DNA of 64,000 bases, taken from Sphaeramia orbicularis. Lineage: Eukaryota; Chordata; Actinopteri; Kurtiformes; Apogonidae. The translations under genes were made by a program, and so were the position numbers. Below the pieces are notes generated by a model. It made no database searches. It had not been told where the DNA came from and worked only from the letters and a program-made list of their open reading frames with translations. The DNA is taken from the NCBI RefSeq assembly GCF_902148855.1, contig NC_043963.1, positions 37,002,327 to 37,066,326 on the forward strand, given 5' to 3'. Shown here piece by piece: positions 38,004 through 50,079 of this stretch (position 1 is its first letter; the number at the start of each line of letters is the position of its first letter).

Positions 38004-38549
38004 AATACATGAGTCAGAGGGTGTAAAGTCATGTCTGTTCACTGTGACGTGAACATATGACCCAACCTGTAAAACAGGGGCATGTCTACACCTAAAACTG
38101 AAGTTACTACCATTTTACTAAATGGATTTACTGACCTCAATTCACAAAGAGCAACAGTTAAAAACATGTTTACAGCTCAATAATGCTTCACTGAAACCTG
38201 TATGAGGCCTGGTCTGGACATGAACTATACCTCAGTGCAGAAAAATGAACTATAAGAAAGACTCTGTTGGTACAGAACCATTTCTAACATTGAAATGTTA
38301 ATACATACATGAAGAGAAGCTCATTTATTTAGCTCTGTAATATATATTAATAATGTTATTTTGTTTTTATATTTTTTTGCTGTAAGTCTATGGCCAGTGG
38401 TTTGACTTCTTGACTTTTCAAGGTGATTCAGTATTAGAGTTTGGTGCAGTTTCAGTGTAAGAGTGGCACTGATAAACAGGAAAGACACAGAGAAAGAGAG
38501 GCAGAGACACCTCATTAAACTTCCTGTTTCTACTGTCAGCTGACGTGTA

Positions 38550-38555
38550 AATAAA
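38550..38555 (+). terminator. def6: def6 polyadenylation signal (candidate)
   Basis: AATAAA about 547 nt after the def6 stop codon, in TGTAAATAAAATTATTG. No earlier canonical signal was noticed. Confidence 0.5.
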
Positions 38556-38639
38556 ATTATTGATGGCTGCCTAAATCAAATTTCTGTCTGTGTTTTTACT
38601 GTAAAGACTTATTTGCAATGGCCAGGTGAACAACTGTAA

Positions 38640-39735
38640 GATAGATAGATGGATAGATGTACTTTATTTATTCCACACTGGGAAATTACAGGATACACTA
38701 AATACATTAAATGTTATTAATATTTAATTCAAAATACTTAAAAAGTTTTTATTACAGAAGCACATCCCCTCTAGTTTCTATATGAATCCGCCTCTTTTTA
38801 CTTGATCTGTGTCATCAAACACTTATCTGATCCCTCTTGGGTGATAAAAACCTGATACTCATATGTGAACAGAGACATCACCTGACAAACACAGCAAACT
38901 ACACATATCAAAAACTGGTTAATATTAATTTTCACAACTGCAGAAAAAGACAAAGATTCCAGATGGAAAATAACTAAGTGGATACTGGACTCCACTGCAT
39001 TTGTCTGACAACTTATGTTACTTCTCAGATTCTCCTTTTTCATCCCTGTGCTCATCATTCCTTTATGGGTTGAGTTCCTGTTTCTAAAGCTAAATAAACT
39101 ATAAAAAAATAAATAAAAAAATTCGGATTTGTGGCAAAATACACTGTCACAAAGATGAAAACTTTATTTTTCTGAATATATTTTTCTATTTTTCAGGAAA
39201 TGTTACCATTTTAGAGGTGTATTGCTCTCACAGGACAGAGATGCTACATAATGGAATTGCTTATAGAACATGATACATTAGTGCTGTTACTTAAAGCAGC
39301 ATTAATCTGAATCCAAATACATCACATATTATAGTAAAACACACCAGGGACCATTTTACTACTCACTGGCTAATCTTATATCCCATACTTTGAGAACATT
39401 TTACTGATAAAAATAATACTCACAGACCTTTATTTAAGAAATGTTTTGAATGTAGAATTTTACTTTTTCATTCATTTTTATTGCATCGTATTAGTAGTTT
39501 TCTAAGTCAATCTGCTTGTACTTCATATAGATGTTTCTGTTTGTAGATAGTGGAATTTGAGGTTAACCATTGAAACAGTCTGGCCAAATGTTTGGGCAGT
39601 GACATAACTTTTATTTTTGCAAACATGTCTGCCTTAATTTGTTTTTAAAATTGCCACATGTGTCTGAGGTACATTGAAGAACAATTAAAAGCATTTTACA
39701 GTTTTCAAATCATTTTACTGAAAAACAAAGTACAC
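38640..39735. other. def6-ppard intergenic stretch
   Basis: No gene. A short GATA-rich fish repeat (TAGATAGATGGATAGATG then TACTTTATTTATTCC) is at 38,641-38,692; the rest is AT-rich sequence without recognisable features. Confidence 0.5.
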
Positions 39736-40191
39736 TTAACCCATAAAGAACCAGTGCTACTTTTGTGGTAGCTCCCAAATGTTTTTTTTTTTTTTTCTCT
39801 ATATTTAACATTTCTTAAGTGATTTGTCACCATTTATTATGAAATAATCCTCTGTATTTTACATTCTTCCAGTGAAAATCAGGTATTTTCCTAAATTTAA
39901 TTCACTGATCATGTAGATGTTCATAAATGCTCAGGTTAAACTTGAGGATTTTCATACCAAAAAACAGAGAAAACTGAAGAAAAAGTGACTTTTTCAGTAA
40001 AATATGTTAGTAACTGAACATAAAACAAGTGTCTATGACAGCTGTTATTTATCAAACTCCATGGGTTGCAACTGCATTTTACTCCCGTTATTTACATGTA
40101 TTGATAGGATTAGTGGATTAACAGGTATTATACATTTTAGATCAGTAGATGGGTTTGGTCGATGGTGGATGTTTGGGTCTTTATGGATTAA
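39736..40191 (-). mobile_element. TTAA-flanked MITE (TTAACCCATAAAGA family), copy 1
   Basis: Ends TTAACCCATAAAGAACCAGT and, inverted, TTAATCCATAAAGACCCAAA. The interior matches 60,801-61,824 in opposite orientation (for example TTATCAAACTCCATGGGTT here against AACCCATGGAGTTTGATAA there). Confidence 0.75.
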
Positions 40192-40671
40192 GGAAAGACT
40201 CCTTTTGCAACAGTGACATCAATTTTTTGCCACAAATGTAGACTAAATAAAATATTAAAGTAAAATTAAAAGGTTTTGTCAATTAAAAACTACTGAAACA
40301 TAAAGAAGTGATGGCAAGCAAAATCAGCTTTTGTTATGACTTCTGATAATTACTGCATGTGCTTTTTACTTCTGAATATAGATATTTTATTTTTTTTACT
40401 AGTGGGATATTAGTATTTGACTGAAATAATACTTTTGATGCAGATGCACCTGCATAAACAAAATACAAGTGGAATTTGGTAGGAGAAAAGTGCTAGGCCT
40501 CCTTCTTTAACTCATGCAGCCTAATGTGGTCCACAGCATGTTCAGCTGTGGAGTGTGAGTGCAGCTCCTCAGTAAATGTGCATGTTAGATTATAGACACA
40601 AACTGTTCACAATAACTTGGAGAGACCTTGACTGTGCCCACAACTGTTTGCAGGCTCCGGTCTGCGGCGTG

Positions 40672-40790
40672 TTGTGTGTGTGTTGTGTGTGTGTTGTGTG
40701 TGTGTGTGTGTGTGTGTGGGGGGGGGCTGTGTACTGGCATGTGACAGGGGAGGGAGGGAGAAAGGAGAGGAGAGAGGAGGGGGGGGAGTG
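40672..40790. repeat. (GT)n plus polypurine tract upstream of ppard
   Basis: An imperfect GT repeat (40,672-40,718) runs into GGGGGGG, then a 45-nt purine-only stretch of G-runs and GA (about 40,744-40,790). Such tracts can adopt Z-DNA, triplex or G-quadruplex forms; any role is inferred from position just ahead of the first ppard exon. Confidence 0.7.
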
Positions 40791-40860
40791 AGCCAAAGCA
40801 AAGCAAAGCAAAGCTGGGAACAACAAGGGGAGAATCGGGGAGGGATTATCAGTTAACTAT

Positions 40861-41162
40861 GCTTATCTGCATGTGATATGGCAGCCCACTGAGGTGTCCA
40901 GACGGCCGTGTCTTTCCTCTTGAACCCGGTGGTTTGTCAGCTCGTTGTCTACATGAAGGCCCGGATCAATCTAAGTTAGAGTTAGCAGTCTGCTGTTAGC
41001 TCCTGCTGCTAGCTAACTCCTGCTACTGACTTCAAACAACTTGTCAACAGCCGATCGATCCCGGACCGGACACGGGGCTGTTTTCACCGCTTGTTTGTTT
41101 TAGCCGGTGGACGATTTCTTTTACCCTGAAAATCTCCCGAGCCAGAAGCACTATTGAGAGAG
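40861..41162 (+). other. ppard: Probable ppard non-coding exon 1 (5' UTR)
   Basis: A GC-richer block ends in a consensus donor GAGAG/GTAAGC at 41,162/41,163. PPARD genes have non-coding upstream exons, and the next acceptor on this strand with a ppard start is at 43,250. The start of transcription is not defined. Confidence 0.5.
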
Positions 41163-43309
41163 GTAAGCTAAGTTGGCAAACCAGCTAACGTTATTTAAAG
41201 GAACACACGGGAATGTGGGTCAGCCACGCTAACAGCTAGTACTATTCAGTCAACATTCAAGGTTAGCGCTAACTAGCTAAGTTAGCTAGCCGTGCCACTT
41301 CGACGACCGACTGACAGGCTAAAAAAGCTACTAAGTTAGCACTAGTACTGTCTGCAGAGGGAGACAAAACTTTTGGTAGCTAAGTCAGTACTTTTACCAT
41401 CATATCATGCGTCGAATGCTTGTATCCAAATTACAGAAATGTCAGTGACTCATAAAATTCACAGTAATGTTAGCTGATATTTCCGAGAACCAGTGTGACA
41501 GGTTGTTTGAAGTATCACTAAGTTTTCACGTTACTCATTTATTATGTTGTTTGTTGGAAACGACACAGAAATTAACTTCTGTGTTTGTTTTACTGTGGGC
41601 CATAAAGTACAACAAGCATTCCCACATAATGTGTATTTGTCTTCAGTAAGAAGCCGCTGTGGCTGTTTGTCAGGGCGCAGCTACATACATGGACGGATTA
41701 ATCCACTAGGGGGCCCGGGGCAAATATGTAACCCCCTCCTTCAAAGCCCACTCCCCCACCACTACCAGCACAGCAGTGACCAGCAGTGTGTACATAGTGT
41801 ATGCACCCTGTCCCCTTAAAGCATCCACTCAGTACAATGTGCACCCTGCCATGAACTGAAGCAAACAATAATAACAGATGTCTCCTGGCTCCAAAAAAAA
41901 AACACAGTTTACTTTTTGAGGTAATCTAACTAAAACGTCCAGACCAAACACTGTAGCTTGGCTGTGTTGTCATAGGCCCAGGATGTTTATAGTAATAGGC
42001 CGCCTATTTGTATCAAGGGTTATGCTGTTTGTGTTGATTTTAGATCGCATGATGCTATGTACATTTGTCTTTTAGGATTTTTTGGCGGTTCTCTGCATTC
42101 TTAAAGTTGGAATTTTAGGCCTTAGGATGTCTTTAACATTACATTGACAAATATAATGTGGGTTGACTTCCATGTGCTTGGTTGAAGCTTCTTGAGGAGA
42201 AAAAACTAAATTCTTATCGAAAATCTAAAGCTTGCTGCACCATAAGTAAGAAAACAGTCAAATTAGGAACTGGGTAAAAAGCCATTAGAGTTGTTTTGGA
42301 AGTAAAAAACAAAAAACAAAAACAAAAACCCAAAGCCATAAGCAAATGCCTATCATGACTCGGTATTGTTATGTAATCACATTTGGCTGTGAAATAGGTC
42401 TTATATTGCAAATATTATCTTAAAAATGCATTAAAAAGTTTAAAGTGAACATGTAGAAAACTGCAGGAACATGTTTTTCATCTAGGCCTACAGGTTTTAC
42501 TCTATTTACTCTCAGCAGTGGATGCATCAATGAGCATTATTCCATGCAAATTAATTTATTAAAACAGGAAGACTATTGGAGAAAATTGTATTGCCTTGCT
42601 CAGTAGTCACATATGACAAATTTGCCTTCGTGTTAAATTGGGTCTTTCTTTTTTCAGCTGGCTTGGTTGCTCTGTCTCTGCTTGTAGGTAATCCTGGCAT
42701 GACCACTCGTCGTTTGTATATCTGTGTCATAAGCCTCTTACGATCAAGGGCATTCCCTGGCTGCTCAAACACAACTAGGAGTAGGGGAGAAGAATCCGGA
42801 CAAGACAACCTGAAATAAACCCAGTGTTTAAGAATTAAGAAATTATCTATAGTAAGACATGAAGCCCAGTATTCTGAGTCTACTATTTAATAGTTTGTAA
42901 TTTATCATAGCAGTATCTCTTAAGAGCAAAATAATGTGGACAAAAATTGAATTAATGTATGGAATTCATACATCCTGGTTATTTGTTGATACAACACTTA
43001 ATCAAGTCAGAGTCTCGTCAAAAGCTGTGGTTTAACAGAGTATGTGTTAAAGGACTATAAAATAAAACTATGTGAAACTAACATAGCAAACAAAAAATCT
43101 AAAAACTTTAAAAATACACACAAAGTAATGGAAAACAACTACATAAAATGATCATAACATCAGTTTAAAGATACACTTCTTAACATACTGTATATTAACC
43201 TTTTATTGTATTTATGCTTACTCTTTACATGTTCTGGTATTCTTACCCAGTGGAGCTATGATGACGACGTGACAGGAGGGGAGGTGCTGAGTCAGCTTCA
43301 AAAGGAGCC

Positions 43310-46300
43310 ATGGATGGGTTTCAGCAAACTGCTACAGAGCAGCACGAGCGGGTGAATGGCTACTGCGAGCCCAAGTCCCCCCAAGACAGTGATGACGTCA
43401 GGTGGACAGCACCCGAGGGAGAGTCTGGAGGTTCGGACAGCTGCGGGGGGACCAGTGTGTCCGAGCTGACAGACCTGCAAGAGCTGAAGGCCAGGGAAAG
43501 TGATGAGGAGGAGGAGGAGAAGGAGGGAGTGCTTTCTGCTACAAGCCTGAAAGGGGACCAGAAGAGACGAGAACAAGAGAGTCTAGATCAGGAAAATGAT
43601 CACAGCAGACAGAACAGCAGTGCAGGATCCAGCTACACAGGTAAAATTGTACTTGTATTTTACAGGGTTCCCACAGGGTCTTAAAAAGTCTTAAAAGTTT
43701 TGAATTTCCAAATTTGCATTTAATACCTTAAGAAATCTTTAAACGGTATTACATTTGATATGGTAGGTCTTAAATTATGTTGCCATAAACGTGGCTGTAT
43801 TGTGTTTAAATGTGCCTGGTAAATGTCCAAACTAGAAAGAATGTAACGTTAGTCTACTCAGTTCCACCTGTTCCAACCCGACAATTTATATTAAAATTAG
43901 GAACCAGTTATCGCTAACTTTGCAGAAATGATTACAGAACATTCAGTTCTGTAGACAGTATGTATGTAATATTCAACCTCTGCTGATGTAAATTAATATG
44001 TTTTCCTAAATTCTAGGAGTACCCACTTTTTGTAAGTATAGCTGTGAAATAGGCATTAAATTCTGTTCTAAGTAGTCTTAAAAAGTCTTAAATTTAACTT
44101 GTAGAAATGTGTAGTAACCTCTTTTAATAAGACAGTCCTTCATCAGTCACACAATGTGTTACAGCAACCAAATTGATATTTATAGCATAGATAGAAGACA
44201 ATAAGAGCAAGATATAGTGTAATATGTGCAGTAGTTTTTGCCTGCAAAAAACGATTGCACATGTGAATGAAACGTAGTTTCTGGCCGAACTGTTCATGTC
44301 TGTTTATCTTTACACAGACCTGTCCCACACCTCGTCTCCTTCGCTGTCAGAACAGCTGCGTCTCGGCCGAGAAGACAGCACAGGGTCTGGGATCAGCGTG
44401 GAGTGTAAAGTCTGTGGCGACAAGGCCTCAGGCTTCCACTATGGAGTCCACGCCTGTGAGGGTTGCAAGGTAATGCAGTTTGTGTTACAGTGGAAAGATT
44501 GCAACAGGTGATAAAGGCGGTTTTGGGTCGTCTTATGTGACTCGCTGAACCGGTTGTGTTGTTTCTCATCCAGGGCTTCTTCCGACGAACTGTGAGGATG
44601 AAACTGGAATATGAGCGGTGCGAGCGCTCCTGCAAGATTCAGAAGAAGAATCGTAACAAGTGCCAATATTGTCGATTCCAGAAGTGCCTGTCTTTAGGAA
44701 TGTCCCATGATGGTGAGGGAGGGAATGTCGGAGTTAAGAACTTTCTGAATTAAGTTGCATTACTCACATTCTTTTTATAAATCCAGACTTGAAGGAGAAG
44801 GCTATTTGCTGACAAGAGTTTGAAGAATTTTATTCAGTCTGAAATAAGTAACAAATCTCATTTATTGCAAATCCTTTCTAATCTTCTTTTAAATCTCATT
44901 ACATAAAAGGGAAAATGCAAAATGGAGCATTACAGTACAGCACATATTAACTGGTAACTGATTCTTATTGACAGTAAAATGCACATAGCCATGTAGTCTC
45001 CTCCAGGCAGGAATAAGATTCTTACACACAGTTAAAAAAAACCAGATGGATTTAATGAACTTCTGCTTTACTAAAGGCTTCTTGTGTCTTAAAACTAGTA
45101 ACTTGTTTCTAAAAGCAAAAGTAAAGCCATGTTGGAGTACCCAGCCCTGGTACATAATAAACCCAGCATGTGTGTGTGTTTTCACAGCGATCCGATATGG
45201 ACGCATGCCTGAGGCAGAGAGGAAGAAGCTGGTTGCAGGCCTGCTTGCAGAGGAAGTGAACCTCAGCAAACCCGGCGGCTCAGACCTGAAAACTTTAGCC
45301 AAACAAGTCAACACAGCCTACCTGAAGAACCTCAGCATGACCAAGAAGAGGGCCCGCAGCATCCTGACAGGCAAAACCAGCAGCACCTCTGTATGTTCCA
45401 ACTGGATGAGTAGTTTTTTTCTTTTTCTTTTTCTTTTTCTTTTTTTTTTTTTTTACAAATAATGATGGAGATTTATAGTGATAAAAAAAACAGCTACACA
45501 TTGATACTAGTTTGAATGTTTTCATGAATGAATATAAGCAAATTATATGTAAAATACAGTCATTTTCTGTCTTGAGGTTAATTTCATTTGGCTGATTTAT
45601 GTTCAGGTATTCATCTCCCTGAAAAGTGTATTTTAATGAGGTGTTGGATGATATACAAACAGATGATTCTTAACTGTGGTAACCAGTCGTAGGGGTGGAC
45701 CACATCCTCAAGGTGTTTGTCACTTTCCTGTGTCCCTATGTTTCACATTTACTTAAAGATCATAATTTGTTAAGAATTTTACCTAGCACAACATAGTTTT
45801 AATGGGGTTAGTTTCAGAGGTAGGTATTTAAACAGGTATTTCCACACACTTTTGCAATTTCCAGTATTTTCAACAGTATACCTCCCTACCTAAGTTCAGA
45901 ATTTAAATGTCTTCTTGTTCTCTACCTATTAATTTATGTGATAACACAAATAATATTTTTCTAAAGCATTTTCTTATAAAGTATTGGGTAAGAAATTGCC
46001 TGTGTCTCAACTGTTCAGAGTGTGGCGCTTAAAGGAGTGACATTTAGCTTTTTTTAAAAAATGGAATTATGCATTTAGAACACTTCCCTGTGGTTTACAT
46101 AAACTGTAAATGCTATGCTTGGGTCTGAATTCTTCATTAATTAAACTCCACAGATCCATCTTCAACCCTATTTCTGAGTAATGACACCAGAAAGGCCGTT
46201 TTGAGCACTGGCCCTTAAAATGCACATGACCCACTTCATGCCCCACCCCCGCCAGGTTGTTGGCTGTTCTACGCTGTCCTGTCCAACCACTTGTGTTCAT

Positions 46301-49300
46301 TAATACAACCAACAACTGAACATTTTAGGTAACTGGCTTTAAGGGTACGTTTACACGGCAACACTCCGCAAAGATTTCTCCTTTGCGTTATAAAATCATT
46401 CCGCGTTAAGACGAAGCCGCTATGATAACGATCTGCGTTCACATGAGTCCGCGAGGACAGCTGAATACGCTGTAGTGGCCATGGCAGACCAGTAGCTGGC
46501 GATGTAGAGCTGTAGTGAAACAGTGGCGGTAAAACACGCGCCTGCGCACAAACGATTTCCGGTTTAGACAGCCTTTAAATCAGGAGAAGAAGAAGAGGCG
46601 GACAACACAATTTACAAACAACAATGGCGAGTGGTCGTACAAAGACGCAGGACTTCTTTGTCTGGACAGACGAGCTGAGCACAGTTAGCAGCACGTATGT
46701 TGTTCTGAAACCGGCCATTGTTGTTGTGGTTGTTCCTTCTTTTTCTGCAGCTTTATTGTGTCATAGAGGCTGGCAAACCAGCTTGGAGGCGCATTACCGC
46801 CACCAACTGGCCCGGAGTGGGTTAACTGGCGGTTCTTGGCTGCGCGCACATGCGGTGACGTCATATTTTACCCCGGAACGCTCAGATTCGCGTTAACACG
46901 GAGCAGAAATGCGGAGCGTGTCGATAACATTCCATCCTGGACCCTGGTATCAAAAGTTTCCGGATTCAGGCACTCTAGGCACCGTTTCCATGTTAACAGA
47001 AGGCTAATCCGCAATGAAATCTTCCCGGAGTCGACTGAATCCTACGCCGTGTAAACGGCCCCTAGTATGGACTACAACCGCTGCTGCTGACAAACAGTTA
47101 TGGCGTCCTTGGAGAAATGTTTGTTGGAAGTCTTGTCCTTATATGTGATAATGCCATGGTGTAACTAGTTATAGACGCAACAAATTAAGAAGGAATTAAA
47201 ACGGGTTGTAGAAATCCACTCGATTTTTGCCAAAATGAATATAAAGATAGCTTTGTAGCATCTGGAGGGTTCAAATTCAAACTTTTTGAACTATTAGGGT
47301 CCAAATACACACAAATGTACCAAATACTAATAAAGTGGGTTTAGCAAAATATGACCCCTTTAAGATGTGTCATGGCAGCTCCATTCACAGTGATTGTTTG
47401 ACTTAACTCTTCCACAGCAGAAGTGTGTCCATGTGATGCTGATCCTGAATTGGCTGATCGATGGTCTTGTTTTTGTCCTCCCCTCAGCCGTTTGTGATCT
47501 ACGATGTCGACACTCTCTGGAAGGCAGAAAGTGGTTTGGTGTGGAGCCAGTTACTTCCTGGTGCGCCCCTGACCAAGGAGATTGGGGTCCATGTGTTCTA
47601 CCGCTGCCAGTGCACTACAGTGGAGACTGTGCGGGAGCTCACAGAGTTTGCCAAGTGCATTCCAGGGTTTGTGGACCTCTTCCTTAATGACCAGGTAAGT
47701 CACCTCACCTGGACACAACAACAGCATTTCCAGCTCAGTTACTATAAAATTTAGTTCCAGAAACTTTAGTGACAGGAGCATAAAGGTTCTTTCACATTGT
47801 TGGTTGTGCAGATTTCCACTGAGGAAAAGTGACAGCAGTTTTAGACTGTCAATCTGTCAGTACTTTTTTTCTGTAATTCCATAATAATTTTTAGAAGTAC
47901 AGATTTAAAAAAAAAAGAAAAAACCCCGCCCCTCGCATGTATTGTAGCTTATTTTGGCATCAATTCAGCTGATGTCATCATGTCTATGCATGTGGTGATG
48001 ACACCATAGACAAATTTCAGGCATTATAAGTAAATGGGAAGAAAAAAAAAGAGTTTTAAAAATTAATACAAAAGTTGAACTTTGACCTACTTTTCCCAAA
48101 ATGTAATTACATCTATTCTGGGTCAGTGGCAATCTACAAACCCAGTCTGGTATGAATTCAACCTATAGTTTTGCTGCTAGAGTGTTAACAAACAAACAAA
48201 CTAAACCAAAAATAATGCCCCTTGCCTCCTCTTCAGGGGGGCGGGGTAAAAAGTGAAATGTTAAGCAAGTGTCTGAGAAGGGAGTTTTTTGGGGTAAACA
48301 GTTCTTACAATGGAGCAGGGACATCCACAGGATCCTAGTTCCAGGGAAATGTTCCTGCAGTAAAGTGCAGCTTAAATCTTTGTGGACAGTGAAGGAGGAA
48401 GTACAGTAATATTTATGCTCTTTCCACAGGTGACTTTGCTGAAGTACGGTGTACATGAGGCTATTTTCGCCATGCTGCCCTCTCTCATGAACAAAGACGG
48501 ACTATTGGTGGCTAATGGTAAAGGCTTTGTAACCAGGGAGTTCCTTCGCAGCTTAAGAAAACCCTTCAGCGAGATCATGGAGCCCAAGTTTGAGTTTGCA
48601 GTTAAATTCAACGCTCTGGAGCTGGATGACAGCGACCTGGCCCTGTTTGTTGCTGCCATTATTCTATGTGGAGGTGAGAATTGTGAGAAATGCTATCCGC
48701 TTTACATACTTGTCCTTTAACCTCACATCTTCTTTACATGACTGTATTTTATATTATTATCATTTTCATTTATCTACCCAACTTGTATATAATTTTATGT
48801 TATTGTTTACCTCATAGCAGAAATGCCTAAATCATATTTTTGGCCAAATTGTGAAATCAGCATAACTTTACTCTCCTAACACTGCCACTTCATTTGATGC
48901 AAATATCACAATTTGGCCAAAAATATGACTGGTATGGTAATTATGCTGTGAGACTAACGTTATGGCCAGGGTTTTCCTGACCATTATAATATTTGGGTAA
49001 CATTCAGGTTTAGGTACAATCTAAGCCAAATTAGTGTAAAACTAGCGTGTTGAGCTGTGGGGATCCACAGGGTCTAGATGTGGTACTTTTTATGCTGTTG
49101 TGTATTCGTGCATGCTGTGCCACACTTGTCCAGCAGTCACTGCCAAAGTGTTCTAGGTATAGCAATGTGATTGTATGGCTATTGTATTCCAAAATGACTA
49201 ATATCTCCCAAAATATTGGTCCTATCAACTTGCTGTTTTCGCTAGTCTGTTCCTTGACCAAAAATACATAAATATGCCAAACTGCAACAGTCAGCTCTTT

Positions 49301-50079
49301 CTGGGTTTGGTGTGAATCTCAAGACGCATGCATGCACACACAGAGGCCACTTGACTTTTATAATCTAGATCAGCTCTATTAACCAAACATTCTTTTGCCC
49401 TGATCTAATGTTTGTAGTTGGTACAGACTGCTAGTTTTAAGCATTTTTTGGTGATTATGGATATGCTCTAGATTTTCTTTCTTATATAGAGTTATGGTAA
49501 TAATGGTCCAAAATGATGATGATGCATCAAATTTTCTTGTGAGTGGACCCCCAAACAGCCCACCTGCATGCTTATGTTTCTCATAATATTAGGAAAATGG
49601 TGTAATATTCCGTAATTATGTGAAAATAAACATACAGTTTTAAGTCACATACTATCAAATCTTCCACAGTGAAATATTTATATTGTTTTGAGTTTTGTGT
49701 TTGTTGTACAATGTATCCTATCATCACCAAATGATTTAATTCTAGACTGTAAATAAACATTGCTGACCCTTTATTTGCGTGATGATTGTTTGCGGGGTGA
49801 CTGATCATAAGGTGACTCTTTGTCCTCCCAGATCGGCCCGGGTTAATGAACGTGAAGCAGGTGGAGCAGAGTCAGGACAACATCCTCCAAGCCCTGGACC
49901 TCCACCTCCAAGCAAACCACTCTGACTCTGTCTACCTCTTCCCCAAGCTGCTGCAGAAGATGGCCGACCTCCGTCAGCTGGTTACTGAGAACGCTCAGCT
50001 TGTCCAAAAGATTAAAAAGACTGAGTCGGAAACCTCGCTCCACCCTCTACTACAGGAGATCTATAAAGACATGTATTAG
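43310..50079 (+). CDS. ppard: Peroxisome proliferator-activated receptor delta (NR1C2)
   Basis: Nuclear receptor that binds fatty acids and, with RXR, controls lipid oxidation genes. Coding exons: 43310-43640, 44318-44469, 44574-44712, 45188-45390, 47488-47694, 48430-48673, 49832-50079; the exon containing the ATG begins at 43,251. Phases agree, 1,524 nt, 507 residues (human 441; the extra length is N-terminal and acidic). SSYTDLS links the A/B region to the DNA-binding domain, which starts [20 protein letters not shown] (about 139) and includes CKGFFRR and CQYCRFQKC. Hinge: [18 protein letters not shown]. The ligand-binding domain carries [53 protein letters not shown] and the AF-2 end [10 protein letters not shown]. 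It is delta rather than alpha or gamma by HEAIFAML and the SSYTDLS link. The a or b teleost copy is undetermined. Confidence 0.96.
43673..44113 (+). mobile_element. CAGGGTTCCC-type element, ppard intron copy
   Basis: Begins CAGGGTTCCCACAGGGTCTT only 33 bp after the donor of the ATG-bearing exon, and ends near CTTGTAGAAATGTG (decayed right end). It matches 15,803-16,470 without the insertion found there, so it serves as the empty-site reference. Confidence 0.65.
46029..47363 (+). mobile_element. TTAA-flanked MITE (TTAAAGGGGTCATAT family), copy B, interrupted
   Basis: TTAA at both ends; right end inverted reads TTAAAGGGGTCATATTTTGC. Same family as 29,664-30,234 and 61,252-61,756. It is interrupted at 46,343-47,062 by a different TIR element, which replaced about 15 bp present in the uninterrupted copies. 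It lies in ppard intron 5. Confidence 0.75.
46343..47062 (+). mobile_element. GGG..CGTTTACACGG TIR element, 720 bp, nested
   Basis: Left end GGGTACGTTTACACGGCAAC; right end inverted GGGGCCGTTTACACGGCGTA. Flanks TAA/TAG hint at a 3-bp target as in Harbinger-like elements, but this is weak. It contains an ATG frame at 46,624 starting [19 protein letters not shown], which resembles the start of a Myb/MADF-like protein seen in fish elements of this type, then becomes unrelated. Non-autonomous. Confidence 0.6.
48811..48954. repeat. Foldback element in ppard intron 7
   Basis: Arms of about 45 bp include a perfect 22-bp inverted repeat (48,833-48,854 and 48,906-48,927) built on ATTTTTGGCCAAATTGTGA, with a loop of about 51 nt. 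The outer parts (CTCATAGCAG / CTCACAGCAT) match imperfectly. Probably a foldback MITE. Confidence 0.7.
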
